A stretch of 64,000 bases of DNA from Sulfurovum xiamenensis (GCF_030347995.1 NZ_JAQIBC010000006.1:1-64000), one strand, 5' to 3'; positions 8,253 to 17,774 are shown, numbered from the stretch's first letter. Numbers and translations: made by a program. The notes: a model not told the origin generated them from the letters alone.

Positions 8253-8294
8253 GATAGTGGTTATGGTACCAAGAAAGCATAAGTAGAACAACAT

Positions 8295-8648
8295 ATGGAA
8301 CTTACAGATACAAATTATGAAAAGATCATAAAGAACAATAAAATACCGGTCTTGATAGACTTCTACTCACCGACCTGCGGGCCTTGTCAAATGCTCACTC
8401 AACTCATAGATGAGAGACTGGAAAAGTATGGAGAAGAGAATGGGGTGAAGGTGGTGAAGTGTAATGTATCAAACAATCCCAAACTCGCATCTGCATTCAA
8501 AATACGTTCTGTACCCTTTACCATTGTAGTACTCAAAGATGAAAAACTCAAATACCCCGAAATAGGACTCAAGCACGAAACATACTATTTTGAACTCATA
8601 GACAAACTCTCAGGCAAAGGATCATTCTTCAGTAGGCTCTTTACCTAA
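8295..8648 (+). CDS. thioredoxin family protein
   Basis: A 117-residue cytoplasmic thioredoxin with the classical active site CGPC at 28-31 (FYSPTCGPCQM) and the cis-proline loop IRSVPFTIVV. It has a C-terminal extension GKGSFFSRLFT beyond the usual fold. It is likely a disulfide reductase, but as it lies apart from a thioredoxin reductase gene it may be an accessory rather than the main thioredoxin. It ends one base before the convergent MoxR gene. Confidence 0.85.
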   Translation: MELTDTNYEKIIKNNKIPVLIDFYSPTCGPCQMLTQLIDERLEKYGEENGVKVVKCNVSNNPKLASAFKIRSVPFTIVVLKDEKLKYPEIGLKHETYYFELIDKLSGKGSFFSRLFT

Positions 8649-8649
8649 A

Positions 8650-9615
8650 CTATTTTGGAAGCGGTACTTGTTCCAAAATAATATCGATGATCCCCTCTGC
8701 GGTTCTTTTATTCTGGAGGGCATGTTCACTGATGACCAAGCGGTGATGAAATACATCGTGAATGACGGATTGTACATCTTGCACTGTCATTTCATCTCTG
8801 CCATGCATCCATGCATTGGCCTGTGCACATTGTGTCAGTGCCAGGGTTGCACGCGGGCTTACCCCGACATCGATCATCACATCAAGCTGTTTACTATATC
8901 TGAGCGGATAGCGTGTCGCAAATACAAGATCTACCATATAATGCCCAAGGGCATTACTGAACTTCACTTTTGCCACCTCACGGCGCGCAGCAAAGATCAT
9001 CTCCTGAGAGATCTTTGCCTGAGGTGCAGGTTCACTGAACCTCTCCTCTTGTATCATTTTGATCATTTCAAACTCTGCATCCATCTTCGCATAATCGATC
9101 TTCACATGCATGAAAAAACGGTCTTTCTGTGCCTCTGACAAAGGGAAAGTCCCCTCTTGTTCCAAAGGGTTCTGTGTAGCCATCACGATAAAGAGTTCAG
9201 GAAGTTTATAGGTTTTACCTGCCACAGTCACCTGACGTTCTTCCATCGCTTCAAGCATGGCCGATTGTATTTTGGCCGGGGCACGGTTGATCTCATCTGC
9301 CAGGATAATATTTCCGAAGATCGGGCCCGGGTGAAAATGGAATGTCTGTTTACCCTTCTCTTCCTGTAACAATTGAGACCCTATGACATCTGAAGGCAGA
9401 AGATCAGGCGTGAACTGTATACGTGAAAATTTACCTTCTATCGCATCTGCCATCGCACGTACAGCTCTGGTCTTAGCCAGTCCTGGCAACCCTTCTACAA
9501 GTATATTACCATCAGCAAGCAAGCCCATGATTAACCTCGAAACGATATGCTCCTGTCCTAAAACAGCTGCATTCATTCTATCTTCTAATATTGTAATGGC
9601 TTCTCTTGCCGTCAT
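8650..9615 (-). CDS. MoxR family AAA+ ATPase
   Basis: This 321-residue ATPase has Walker A GLPGLAKTR near residue 41, Walker B ILADEINRAPAKIQSAMLEAMEE and sensor 1 VMATQNPLEQEGTFPLSEAQ, all diagnostic of the MoxR group, plus the C-terminal lid. MoxR proteins act as chaperone-like ATPases that mature metalloenzymes or other complexes, usually next to von Willebrand A or DUF58 genes. No such partner lies in the window: upstream is the TRAP permease, with only 43 bases between, so the two may be cotranscribed. Confidence 0.88.
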   Translation of the reverse strand: MTAREAITILEDRMNAAVLGQEHIVSRLIMGLLADGNILVEGLPGLAKTRAVRAMADAIEGKFSRIQFTPDLLPSDVIGSQLLQEEKGKQTFHFHPGPIFGNIILADEINRAPAKIQSAMLEAMEERQVTVAGKTYKLPELFIVMATQNPLEQEGTFPLSEAQKDRFFMHVKIDYAKMDAEFEMIKMIQEERFSEPAPQAKISQEMIFAARREVAKVKFSNALGHYMVDLVFATRYPLRYSKQLDVMIDVGVSPRATLALTQCAQANAWMHGRDEMTVQDVQSVIHDVFHHRLVISEHALQNKRTAEGIIDIILEQVPLPK

Positions 9616-9658
9616 ATTTATCCTTCTCTCTCATTCTTCATCATCTCATACCCCTTCT

Positions 9659-11551
9659 CTACTTTCCAAATAGATAGATCAGATCGGGATAAAAGATGAT
9701 AATCAACAGTGCTAAAAGCTGTAATCCTATAAATGGTATGACACCCTTGTATATAGCTCCTGTACTTACTTTATCACCTGCAGCACCCTTGAGGTAAAAA
9801 AGTGCAAAACCAAATGGAGGCGTCAAAAATGATGCCTGCAGGTTCATCGCTATAAGTATGGCAAACCATACAGGATCTATACCCAAAGATGCCACGATAG
9901 GCACCAAAATAGGCACAACCACAAAAGCGATCTCAATGAAATCGATAAAGAAGCCCAGTAGAAAAATAACCAGCATGGCTATAAGAATGAACATCCATTG
10001 GTCATCCATGTCTCCCAATCCCCCTTCAGATGAAAAGAATGCCATCGCCATATCTCCGCCACCCAGCTCGTTGAATACCAATGAAAAGGCTGTTGCCCCG
10101 ATGAGTATCATAAAGATCATTGCCGTGAGCTTGACTGTCTCTATCGCTGCATAACGCAGCGTTTCATAAGAGAAGTTTCTTTTACCCCACGCCAATATTA
10201 TCGCACCCAAAACACCTATGGCCGCTGATTCTGAAGGTGATGCAATACCCGCAAAAATGGAACCTAGCACTACACCTATAAGCAATAAAGGAGGAATGAT
10301 CTCTTTCAATGCTTCTTGAAACACTTCACCATATGCTTCCTCTGAGACAATAGCAGGTGCAATCTCTTTATTCAAGTATGAGATAAAAAGAATGTAGATG
10401 ATATATAGACCGATCAGTAAAACCCCTGGTACTACAGCCGCACGGAACAGGTCGCCCACAGAGAGATGCATTTGATCGCCCAAAATGATGAGAATGATAG
10501 AAGGAGGAATAAGCTGTCCCAGTGTACCACTCGCAGCAATAGAACCAGAAGCCAATGCTGGTGAATAATGATGTTGCAGCATCAAAGGAAGCGCGATCAA
10601 ACTCATCATCACCACGGATGCACCGACGATGCCAGTACTTGCAGCAAGTATAGCTCCCACCAACACTACAGAGATCGCCAGACCGCCCCTGATCGACCCA
10701 AAGAGTTTACCCATAGAGAGCAGCAGACCCTCTGCCATCTTGGATTTTTCCAGTATCAACCCCATAAAGATGAAGAGGGGAACAGCCATCAGTGTAGCAT
10801 TACTCATGATACCATAGGTTCGGTAAGGCAGCATCTCAAGTACGCTCAAGCCTACTTCATTGGAGATAGTGGCAAAAAGTAGTGCCACTCCGGCAAATAC
10901 AAAAGCGACTTGAAAACCAGCCATCAACAGAAACAGTGTCAAAGCGAACATCAGAAGTATAGGATCGAACCAATAGGCCATATCATAGTGGTCTGCCGTA
11001 TAGACAAGTCCGCCAAGAGCCATGACGATGCCTAAAACACGTAGCAATGTTTTTTTACTCTCCAGTCTGCCAAAAGCTTTCAGCACTTCGCTCAGTGCCT
11101 GTAGCATAAGCAATACGAAGGAGAGGACCAATACTCCTTTGATCAGGTAACGATGCGTCAATCCGCCCGGATCACTTGATATCTCATGTTGCAGATAACT
11201 CTGCATCAGCATATCGATGGCATCAGACAAAAAAACCAGAGAAAAAGGAATCACCAAAAGCAGCATCGAGAGTATCTGTACAATACCCCTGCCCTCTTTG
11301 CTGTAACGTTCAAAAAAGATATCTACCCTTACATGTTTGTCATGTTTGAGCGCATACGTCAATCCCAGTAGGAATATCACATCAAATAGATGCCATTCCA
11401 CTTCCTGAAGTGCGATCGAACCTTCTGAAAAAAGGTAACGCATCACTGCATCGTACGCTACCAACAAAGAGAGCAGTACCACTAGAAATGCCGCTATAGA
11501 TCCTGCATATTTAGAGATACGATCCAGATAGAAGGAAGATTGTAGGTACAT
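9659..11551 (-). CDS. TRAP transporter fused permease (DctQ-DctM)
   Basis: The 630 residues are an inner-membrane permease fusing the small four-helix DctQ subunit (about 1-170, with the DctQ-like HDKHVRVDIFF motif) to the large DctM subunit (about 190-630, with SGTLGQLIPPSIILIILGD and TPPFGFALFYLKG). TRAP systems use ion gradients to import organic acids captured by a periplasmic DctP protein. No DctP gene is in the window, so the substrate is unknown. SD AAAGGG lies nine bases before the ATG. It is upstream of moxR. Confidence 0.9.
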   Translation of the reverse strand: MYLQSSFYLDRISKYAGSIAAFLVVLLSLLVAYDAVMRYLFSEGSIALQEVEWHLFDVIFLLGLTYALKHDKHVRVDIFFERYSKEGRGIVQILSMLLLVIPFSLVFLSDAIDMLMQSYLQHEISSDPGGLTHRYLIKGVLVLSFVLLMLQALSEVLKAFGRLESKKTLLRVLGIVMALGGLVYTADHYDMAYWFDPILLMFALTLFLLMAGFQVAFVFAGVALLFATISNEVGLSVLEMLPYRTYGIMSNATLMAVPLFIFMGLILEKSKMAEGLLLSMGKLFGSIRGGLAISVVLVGAILAASTGIVGASVVMMSLIALPLMLQHHYSPALASGSIAASGTLGQLIPPSIILIILGDQMHLSVGDLFRAAVVPGVLLIGLYIIYILFISYLNKEIAPAIVSEEAYGEVFQEALKEIIPPLLLIGVVLGSIFAGIASPSESAAIGVLGAIILAWGKRNFSYETLRYAAIETVKLTAMIFMILIGATAFSLVFNELGGGDMAMAFFSSEGGLGDMDDQWMFILIAMLVIFLLGFFIDFIEIAFVVVPILVPIVASLGIDPVWFAILIAMNLQASFLTPPFGFALFYLKGAAGDKVSTGAIYKGVIPFIGLQLLALLIIIFYPDLIYLFGK

Positions 11552-11644
11552 TAAGGTGTCCCTTTGTCATATTTTTTTTAAATTTTATCTTTTTTGTGAT
11601 GAGGGGTTGCTTGAGTGAATTATCCATCATAGGAGAAGATTACA

Positions 11645-11653
11645 TGCTATAAT
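11645..11653 (+). promoter_or_regulatory. extended -10 promoter for the CHAD gene
   Basis: TGC-TATAAT at 11645-11653 is a perfect extended -10, 29 bases before the CHAD start codon. It lies in the 130-base divergent spacer between the TRAP permease and this gene. Confidence 0.55.
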
Positions 11654-11681
11654 AAGAAATGTTCAAATATCAGGAAAGCAA

Positions 11682-12626
11682 ATGAGAGAGAAAGAAAAAA
11701 AGCATCTGCTTGATGATTCTATCTTTAAAGCACTTGAGACAAAAAGTATGGAAGAACTTGATGCCTATTTTATTCCCAATCTATCACCCATTGATGCACT
11801 TCGTGTCATTCTATATAAATTTCTTCTCTCTATACTCTTTTATAAAGAACGTATCATTGCATATGATGAGGAAGAGGACCTGCATCAACTCAGGGTCAAT
11901 ATCAGAAAATCCAGGGCTTTTTTAAAAGAATTCAGCTTTCTCTTTCCCGAAGACCAATTTACATACTTCTATCAACACCTGAGCGATCTTGCCACACAGA
12001 CGAACCGGAAACGTGACCTGGATGTCATCAAAGAACGTTTAAAAGAGGTAGATACAGATCATGATGTGATTCAAAAAGACATTCAAGCACAACAAGAACA
12101 CGAACAACATTTGATAGAAGAGATGTTAAAAGGAAAGATATTTGAAGATTTTATACATACGTACCAACTTGTTCTGCAAAGTGAAACTCTTCATACGCCT
12201 GAAAATGTAATGGGGACCATAGAGGAAACAGCCAGAGAAGTAATAAAAGATCTACACCGGAAGATCATACAAAGGATCAATGCTTTAGAAAAGCACTTTA
12301 GTGATAAAAAACTCCATAAGATCAGGATATCACTGAAAAAACTCCGTTATCTCCTTGAAGAGTTCCAACATATCTTTGGGGAAAAAAAGATCGAAAAGAT
12401 GATCGAAAAAGGTAAAAAACTGCAAACAATACTTGGAGATTTCAATGATATGGTGAATCAGAACACACTGCTACACGATTATTTTAACACGAAGAAAAAA
12501 AGTATATCGCAGTGCCGGGAACTAGAAAAGAGACTTCTAGGTAAAACATCCAAGAAGCAAAAGAAATTACTGCATAAAGCTCAAAAAAAGCTGCATAAGT
12601 TTAAAAAACATGCTATCGAACTCTAA
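11682..12626 (+). CDS. CHAD domain protein
   Basis: This 314-residue, lysine-rich, all-helical protein has the conserved-histidine alpha-helical (CHAD) domain: HQLRVNIRKSRAFLKEF in the first repeat and LHKIRISLKKLRYLLEEF in the second, each with the H-x(2)-R-x(3)-K-x(2)-R pattern. CHAD domains bind inorganic polyphosphate through these basic residues and are often found on polyphosphate granules. No CYTH phosphatase or polyphosphate kinase is next to it. It ends one base before the convergent gene. Confidence 0.88.
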   Translation: MREKEKKHLLDDSIFKALETKSMEELDAYFIPNLSPIDALRVILYKFLLSILFYKERIIAYDEEEDLHQLRVNIRKSRAFLKEFSFLFPEDQFTYFYQHLSDLATQTNRKRDLDVIKERLKEVDTDHDVIQKDIQAQQEHEQHLIEEMLKGKIFEDFIHTYQLVLQSETLHTPENVMGTIEETAREVIKDLHRKIIQRINALEKHFSDKKLHKIRISLKKLRYLLEEFQHIFGEKKIEKMIEKGKKLQTILGDFNDMVNQNTLLHDYFNTKKKSISQCRELEKRLLGKTSKKQKKLLHKAQKKLHKFKKHAIEL

Positions 12627-12627
12627 G

Positions 12628-13434
12628 CTATTTCCAGTAAGTATCCAGTCTAACATTCCACCCTTTTCTCCAACGCTCTTCGCCACGTTCAGGGGGAGAA
12701 TTTTTGATACGTCTGCTTAACATCGATTTGGCAGATTCGGCAAATGCTTTCAATCTGTTCGGTTCTTCAGGATCCATATGTTCAAGCACCTGGAGAAGTC
12801 CCCATCCCTGACCTTTGTAACGTTCACTTTTGAGTGTCCCTTCACCTTTAAAGTTTGTATAGTCCAAAAGGACATACAGACCTCTTTCGTTGACTGAGCC
12901 ATCTTTGTTGTGCATCACTTCATAAAACCGTTCTTTGATATATTCCTGCTTTTCAGGGTTCTCAATCGCTTCTAGCATTTGAGGCAAGGCTTCACTTAAA
13001 CGATGCGCCATAAACGCTGACTGTTCTGGCATGGTGGTTTTAAGAAATGTAAACAACTCTACATACTTTTTACTCTGTGTCCTCTTTGCCTCGTAAAATG
13101 CTTCTTTGGTATCCCACGGCAGGGGTGTTTTGGAGTTAAGCCACTCTGGCATCACGACACCCCTCTCTTCCATAAAGGCTAGTACCATCGGGAACACCTC
13201 TCTGAAACGTTCTGTATGCCCTTTAGAAAACCAGATAAAGTGTCCTATCCCTACAGAGGCAAAAGCTTCACCCTCATTCCAATGTACCAGATACTTGTCA
13301 AGCCCTGCACCTTCATTTTGCCATACTTTCTGTGCAATGTAATTGGCTTGTTTCTCTGTGAGCTTGAGATCTGCGGCAAAAAGTGTCGAGGACAATAGCG
13401 ATAATGATAAAATAAAATATAAAATTCTTCTCAT
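12628..13434 (-). CDS. secreted protein with lysozyme-like signature
   Basis: From the ATG at 13434, which has GGAG five bases upstream, this is 268 residues with a clear signal peptide (RRILYFILSLSLLSSTLFA). The mature part starts with WQNEGAGLDKYLVHWNEGEAFASVGIGHFIW: a glutamate followed after some 20 residues by GIGH, the arrangement of T4-type lysozymes. The rest is helical, with LLDYTNFKGEG and a Lys/Arg-rich end. A role in peptidoglycan cleavage is an inference from this motif; I know the family only as conserved and uncharacterised. It is divergent from the META-domain gene, sharing a 63-base promoter region. Confidence 0.6.
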   Translation of the reverse strand: MRRILYFILSLSLLSSTLFAADLKLTEKQANYIAQKVWQNEGAGLDKYLVHWNEGEAFASVGIGHFIWFSKGHTERFREVFPMVLAFMEERGVVMPEWLNSKTPLPWDTKEAFYEAKRTQSKKYVELFTFLKTTMPEQSAFMAHRLSEALPQMLEAIENPEKQEYIKERFYEVMHNKDGSVNERGLYVLLDYTNFKGEGTLKSERYKGQGWGLLQVLEHMDPEEPNRLKAFAESAKSMLSRRIKNSPPERGEERWRKGWNVRLDTYWK

Positions 13435-13497
13435 ACATACTCCGTTAATCATTTCAATGTAAAATTCCATTATACTATATAATATGGGGAGTTATCA

Positions 13498-13929
13498 ATG
13501 CTTACTAGTAAAACACTTATTACTACACTATTGGTATCATTATGTACCAGTTATCTCACAGCTCAAACGAAGAGTGTTGATCTTGATGAGATAGATGGAA
13601 ACTGGCACTTACGCACGATGGATGGTAAAGAAGTACGAAAGGCAAGAGCCATTTTGGATTTTGATGCAAAGCACATGAGATTGAGCGGATTTGATGGATG
13701 TAACCCTATCTCAGGTGAATTAAAAAAAAGTGCTGACACACGTATCTTTTCAAAACTTTCTACAACACCCAGTGAATGCAGACAGTCTATACACCGCTAC
13801 GTGCGTAAACGATTACATAAAACCGTGAAAGAAGGTTTTACGGTTACCAAAGCCAAGCAAAATGGTGTTGAGGGCATCCTCATAAAGAGTGCAAGCCATG
13901 AGCTATTTTTAAAATGGATGAGCTCCTAA
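13498..13929 (+). CDS. META domain protein (HslJ-like), exported
   Basis: A 143-residue protein with an N-terminal signal peptide and a META/HslJ domain: NWHLRTMDGKE, then LDFDAKHMRLSGFDGCNPISGEL, and a threonine/cysteine element TPSECR. META proteins such as HslJ are exported and linked to heat or novobiocin tolerance; their molecular function is unclear. The cysteine pair (GFDGC, SEC) could form a disulfide. GGGGAG precedes the ATG. It ends four bases before the convergent murF. Confidence 0.78.
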   Translation: MLTSKTLITTLLVSLCTSYLTAQTKSVDLDEIDGNWHLRTMDGKEVRKARAILDFDAKHMRLSGFDGCNPISGELKKSADTRIFSKLSTTPSECRQSIHRYVRKRLHKTVKEGFTVTKAKQNGVEGILIKSASHELFLKWMSS

Positions 13930-13933
13930 GCGC

Positions 13934-15388
13934 TTAGACGAAGCTCGGTGCATCATTCGCAAAGAGTATCAGGTCTCCTGGACGTGTTTGTTCTACAAGC
14001 ATCGCTTCCATCTCGCTTTTACTAACAAGTTTTACTAATTTGTCAGGATCTACATACTCTTTAAATATCGCATAGTTCAAATCTCCTGTCACCACGACGA
14101 CATCAAACACTTCATTGGCTCTTTGTGCCACTTGAACATTCAGATCATCATCCACTTCAACAAGTCCTGGAGTGATCACTACTTTACGTCCTTCGTAGGT
14201 AGTTGCCAGATCAAAAGAGGCTATCATACCATCGATATTTCCGTTGAAACTGTCATCAAGGATCACTTTTCCGCCGGCATCGATACGCTGTAGTCTATGA
14301 TCAACCGCTTTGAGTGTAGAAAGGCCTTCTTGTATCTGCTCATCACTGAGGCCCAGTTCTTTGGCTACAAGTACTGCTGCTGCTAAATTCATCGCGTTAA
14401 ATGCCCCAAGGATACTTGCAGAGTACTTTACCCCATTCAGTGTAAAACTTGTACTGTCCAGTGTTGCCTGGACATCTTCTACGATATACTCAGGAGCAGC
14501 TTCTTTGGTTCGTATGTCCAAATTCTCTTTCGTACCGAAAGTATGTACATTTGACTCGGGTTTGACTCTGGCACTTTCATGTACCCACGCCTCTTTGAGC
14601 CTCTCTGTTTTGAGTATCTCCATCTTTGTGTTACGGATGTTTTCCATCGTTTTAAAGTACTCTATATGCGCAGGGCCTATCTTACCCACTACCACATAAT
14701 GAGGGTTTACAAAAGTACTGATCTCGCCTATATCACCTTCACCTCTTGCACCCATCTCAACCACATAGACTTCTGTGTCGTTAGGAAGGTCATCATTGAT
14801 ATCTTTCATGATACCGCCAAGTGTATTTACAGAACGCGGTGTGGCATAGGTTTTGTACTTGGCTTTGAGTAAATGCTCTATATAGTTTTTGATGCTTGTC
14901 TTCCCGTAACTGGCAGTAATACCTACCACAATGAGATCTTCCATCGCTTCTATCTTCTTTTGTGCTTTTACTTTAAATCCGTTAAAAAGCATCTTTTCGA
15001 TGAGCATGGAAACAAAATAGGCTAAAAAGAGTGGTAAAACTACGGCAAAATGTTTAAATACTACAGCGATGAAAAGTGCAAAAAGAATCAGCGTCGCGTA
15101 AAAACGCTTCACTCTTCCAGTAAATACCAAAGGTTTATCCAATCCTCTATACCACTGGAACAGTAGTGCCAGATAGGCAATAACCACAACAAAACCATAA
15201 TTTACCATACCATCCACAAAAGCATAGAGTGCGAACGGTACAAGGAAATAGACAAAGTGCCACCAGGTTTTCGTATGGTGGAACAGTACACGGTTCAGCT
15301 TATAGCTGTACCACTGCAGGTTGGTAATAAAATAGTAGCCTATCGCTACAATAAAAAGTGCATAAAAAATAGAGTTCAGTAGTATCAT
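13934..15388 (-). CDS. murF: UDP-MurNAc-tripeptide--D-Ala-D-Ala ligase with membrane N-terminus
   Basis: This ligase adds D-Ala-D-Ala to UDP-MurNAc-tripeptide in peptidoglycan synthesis. The ATP-binding loop is GITASYGKTS at 156-165, the Mur-ligase central motif EMGARGEGDIGEISTFVNPH follows, and LDDSFNGNIDGM is the C-terminal substrate motif. Residues 1-135 hold about five membrane helices in place of the usual soluble UDP-binding domain, a form I recall from other Campylobacterota. The 484-residue length fits that form. Its start overlaps the hydrolase stop by four bases. Confidence 0.88.
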   Translation of the reverse strand: MILLNSIFYALFIVAIGYYFITNLQWYSYKLNRVLFHHTKTWWHFVYFLVPFALYAFVDGMVNYGFVVVIAYLALLFQWYRGLDKPLVFTGRVKRFYATLILFALFIAVVFKHFAVVLPLFLAYFVSMLIEKMLFNGFKVKAQKKIEAMEDLIVVGITASYGKTSIKNYIEHLLKAKYKTYATPRSVNTLGGIMKDINDDLPNDTEVYVVEMGARGEGDIGEISTFVNPHYVVVGKIGPAHIEYFKTMENIRNTKMEILKTERLKEAWVHESARVKPESNVHTFGTKENLDIRTKEAAPEYIVEDVQATLDSTSFTLNGVKYSASILGAFNAMNLAAAVLVAKELGLSDEQIQEGLSTLKAVDHRLQRIDAGGKVILDDSFNGNIDGMIASFDLATTYEGRKVVITPGLVEVDDDLNVQVAQRANEVFDVVVVTGDLNYAIFKEYVDPDKLVKLVSKSEMEAMLVEQTRPGDLILFANDAPSFV

Positions 15389-16116
15389 GTTGTGATCTCC
15401 TTACAGTGTTCAGTGATCGCTTTAGCGATAAAATCTTTGTGTGTCAAGAAAAAATAATGGTCTCCATCCAGCGGATAAAACACACTGTTCTTTATGAGTC
15501 CTGCGATCTTCTCACCTGAATAAAGCGGTGTTGCCGTATCTTCTTTCCCCCAAAAACAGAGCGCTTTGCTTTGACTCTTTGCAAACTCTGCTTCAAAATC
15601 TTCATCCACGACATTTTTAAAGGTCTCATACATCTCATGGCTCATACCCTGTGCATCAGGGGCCACAAAAAGTTCACGTATCTTCTTCATACCCAAAGGC
15701 TTGAGAAGTTTAAAGGTAGCGATCTTTACTTTTACAGACCAAGGCTTCACCGTCACAATACCTGCTGAGGAGAGAAGGACCAAACATGGGGTCTTCAAGA
15801 GTGTAGCAACTTTCCCGCCAAAAGAGTGCCCCATGGCTATGGTAGCTCTGACGCCTAACGCATCTAAAAAAAGTTGTACGATATGTGCATAGTCAGCGGT
15901 AGTCAATATCATTTCATTGCTACTCTTGCCAAAACCCGGCATGTCCAAGTAGATATGTTTGTAGTCAGGTAATGTAGTAGCAAAGGCCTGTTTCATGATC
16001 TCTTTATTGCTTCCCCATCCGTGAAGTACAAGAAGTACCTTATCCTGTGCAGGGTTCACTAATTCATAGGCGAGTTTAAAAGTCTGTTCCTTGTAGCGTA
16101 TCTCTTTAGATGCCAT
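15385..16116 (-). CDS. alpha/beta hydrolase
   Basis: 243 residues with the alpha/beta-hydrolase fold: oxyanion loop LHGWGSNKE, nucleophile elbow GHSFGG, acid in WGKEDTATPL and the catalytic histidine in DGDHYFFLTH. It is probably an esterase or similar; the substrate is unknown. It lies directly upstream of murF with a four-base overlap, an arrangement I also recall in Campylobacter jejuni, so it may serve the envelope. Confidence 0.85.
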   Translation of the reverse strand: MASKEIRYKEQTFKLAYELVNPAQDKVLLVLHGWGSNKEIMKQAFATTLPDYKHIYLDMPGFGKSSNEMILTTADYAHIVQLFLDALGVRATIAMGHSFGGKVATLLKTPCLVLLSSAGIVTVKPWSVKVKIATFKLLKPLGMKKIRELFVAPDAQGMSHEMYETFKNVVDEDFEAEFAKSQSKALCFWGKEDTATPLYSGEKIAGLIKNSVFYPLDGDHYFFLTHKDFIAKAITEHCKEITT

Positions 16117-16201
16117 GTTTCACCGTTCTTAAAAAATTGATTTATTCTAACATAAAGCTACTATTCATTGGCTTCAGATAGAGTATAGTATCACTTTTAA
16201 T

Positions 16202-17179
16202 TTACGGAACACACCCTTCAGTGATCTCTTTTCGTGTGGATTTTAGAATAGCTTGCATCTGAGCATCATCCGTCTCAGCCTTTCTGATCATGCTCATAGC
16301 CTCTTCAGGTCTGCCCATTGTGCATAAAAGGTCGGCCAAATTGTTCAGTGCCATAGTGTGTGTCGGTTCAAGAGACAAGAGCTTACGGTAGCCTTGTTCC
16401 GCTTTAGTGAACTGATGTGTATGATAATAGGCATTGGCCAGTGCAAAATAGGTATCAATATTTTTTGGCCAACGCAGCAACGCGGACCTGTAAGCGATGA
16501 TGGCCTCATCCCTCATACCTGTTTTTTCAAGATCATAAGCAGCACGCAAGAACTCTTTTGGCGAAGCTGATACCGGCAGTTTTCCAGGCGGCAGAAGTAC
16601 AACGCCCCAGTTACCGCCCCGTTTCCAGAGTTCCGTAAATGTAGAGATGGGCATTGCTTCATTCGGACTATCCGAATAATGCATCAAAACGGTTTTATTC
16701 TTTTTATCATATCCAGTTACAGGTGCATAATGCCAGAGCGGATACCATGAGTAACCACGGTTCACCAATACAATAACAGGATGTTCTTGCTCCAGTTCTC
16801 TAAGAAGTGCATCAAACGTCGGTTCCAAAGGATAGACGAGAAGACCATTGGCCCGTGCGGTGGATACAAGTTCTACCTGAAGTGTACCGCCTTTTTCGGG
16901 AATGAATGTCCGTTTATCCAGTTCATTCCGAGATAAACGGGGAACATAAGATGTTGTGGTCTGCCAATAAGAGGAGACCATCTCAATGGCTGTAGCACCG
17001 CAAAGATCAGAACGCGGAGACACAAAAGGAACTTTTATAGTTGAAGAAGTATGGTACTTACCCAAAGGTGAAGGCTCTTTGGGTGTACAACCGCTGAGTA
17101 ATATCCAGGCGGAGCATACAAACAGTAAGGAGAGATAGCTGTTTGATCTCACATTAACGGACAGAACGGGTAAAGTCAA
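16202..17179 (-). CDS. PA2778-type cysteine peptidase lipoprotein with TPR repeats
   Basis: This 325-residue protein has a lipoprotein signal ending LLSGC (Cys31), then a papain-like C39 domain with Cys60 in SDLCGATAIEM and His150 in WYPLWHYAPVTGYD, followed by the aspartate of MHYSDSP. TPR repeats occupy about 210-300 (YFALANAYYHTHQFTKAEQGYRK). It matches the PA2778 family. The start overlaps the end of the PA2779-like gene by 26 bases. The pair presumably works together at the outer membrane, but the substrate of the peptidase is not known. Confidence 0.85.
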   Translation of the reverse strand: MTLPVLSVNVRSNSYLSLLFVCSAWILLSGCTPKEPSPLGKYHTSSTIKVPFVSPRSDLCGATAIEMVSSYWQTTTSYVPRLSRNELDKRTFIPEKGGTLQVELVSTARANGLLVYPLEPTFDALLRELEQEHPVIVLVNRGYSWYPLWHYAPVTGYDKKNKTVLMHYSDSPNEAMPISTFTELWKRGGNWGVVLLPPGKLPVSASPKEFLRAAYDLEKTGMRDEAIIAYRSALLRWPKNIDTYFALANAYYHTHQFTKAEQGYRKLLSLEPTHTMALNNLADLLCTMGRPEEAMSMIRKAETDDAQMQAILKSTRKEITEGCVP

Positions 17180-17543
17180 ATACTTTTGTAAACCCTAGAA
17201 TATCCGTGATCACCAAAAGCACAAAAACAAAAACCACTGCACCGATCAATGAACCCACTGCACTGCTTCCAGCCGGCATTGTGTCGATCTTATGAGCGAT
17301 CTGTGATGCCTCTTCATCCGTCATTGATGCAACTCTCTTTTGGATCATTTTCGGATCAACATCCATCTGTTCCAATATTTTGGCTACATCGTTACGTGCA
17401 GTAAACTGCATGACCTTCTCTTTTGGAGACAGTGTTACCGGGTGCTCAAAAAGTGCTTCTGTGGAAGCCATCTGTGCCCATGATGTTTGAGTCAGCAGTA
17501 AGATGCTTAAGATAACAGACAAGAAAAGTTTTGAAATACGCAT
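17154..17543 (-). CDS. PA2779 family protein
   Basis: From the ATG at 17543 (AGAGGA seven bases upstream) this is 129 residues: signal peptide, then NDVAKILEQMDVDPKMIQKRVASMTDEEASQIAHKID, and a C-terminal transmembrane helix after GSLIGAVVFVFVLLVITDILG. This is the layout of the PA2779 family, always found beside PA2778-type peptidases. A longer upstream start is possible, but its extra residues would disrupt the signal peptide. Function is unknown; the helix pair may sense or anchor the peptidase. Confidence 0.82.
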   Translation of the reverse strand: MRISKLFLSVILSILLLTQTSWAQMASTEALFEHPVTLSPKEKVMQFTARNDVAKILEQMDVDPKMIQKRVASMTDEEASQIAHKIDTMPAGSSAVGSLIGAVVFVFVLLVITDILGFTKVFDFTRSVR

Positions 17544-17712
17544 AATAATCCTCTTTAGTATGAATTTTGATATTTTGTAGATTCTAATTTTATTCATGTT
17601 AAATGCACCTTAATATTTTCATACTGAAAAGGATAGATAAGTGTCAGTTCTTTATAGTGTATCTCTTTGAAATACCATGTTTCATTATACATTTTGAATT
17701 GAATGATTTTAA

Positions 17713-17739
17713 TCTAAAGCGGGGGGGAGTATCTTTAGA
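17713..17739. repeat. inverted repeat enclosing a G7 tract
   Basis: TCTAAAG and CTTTAGA form a perfect seven-base inverted repeat around a 13-base loop that contains seven consecutive G. It lies in the 272-base spacer between the PA2779-like gene and the unknown gene downstream. The rest of 17544-17815 is AT-rich and non-coding apart from the hairpin listed next. Confidence 0.4.
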
Positions 17740-17774
17740 AGTCTTATTATTAAACCTGTACTTATTAAAGAGAT

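Noticed and set aside
17721-17727. G7 tract as a phase-variable contingency tract
   Set aside because: No reading frame or promoter is placed where a change in length would matter; the tract is short.
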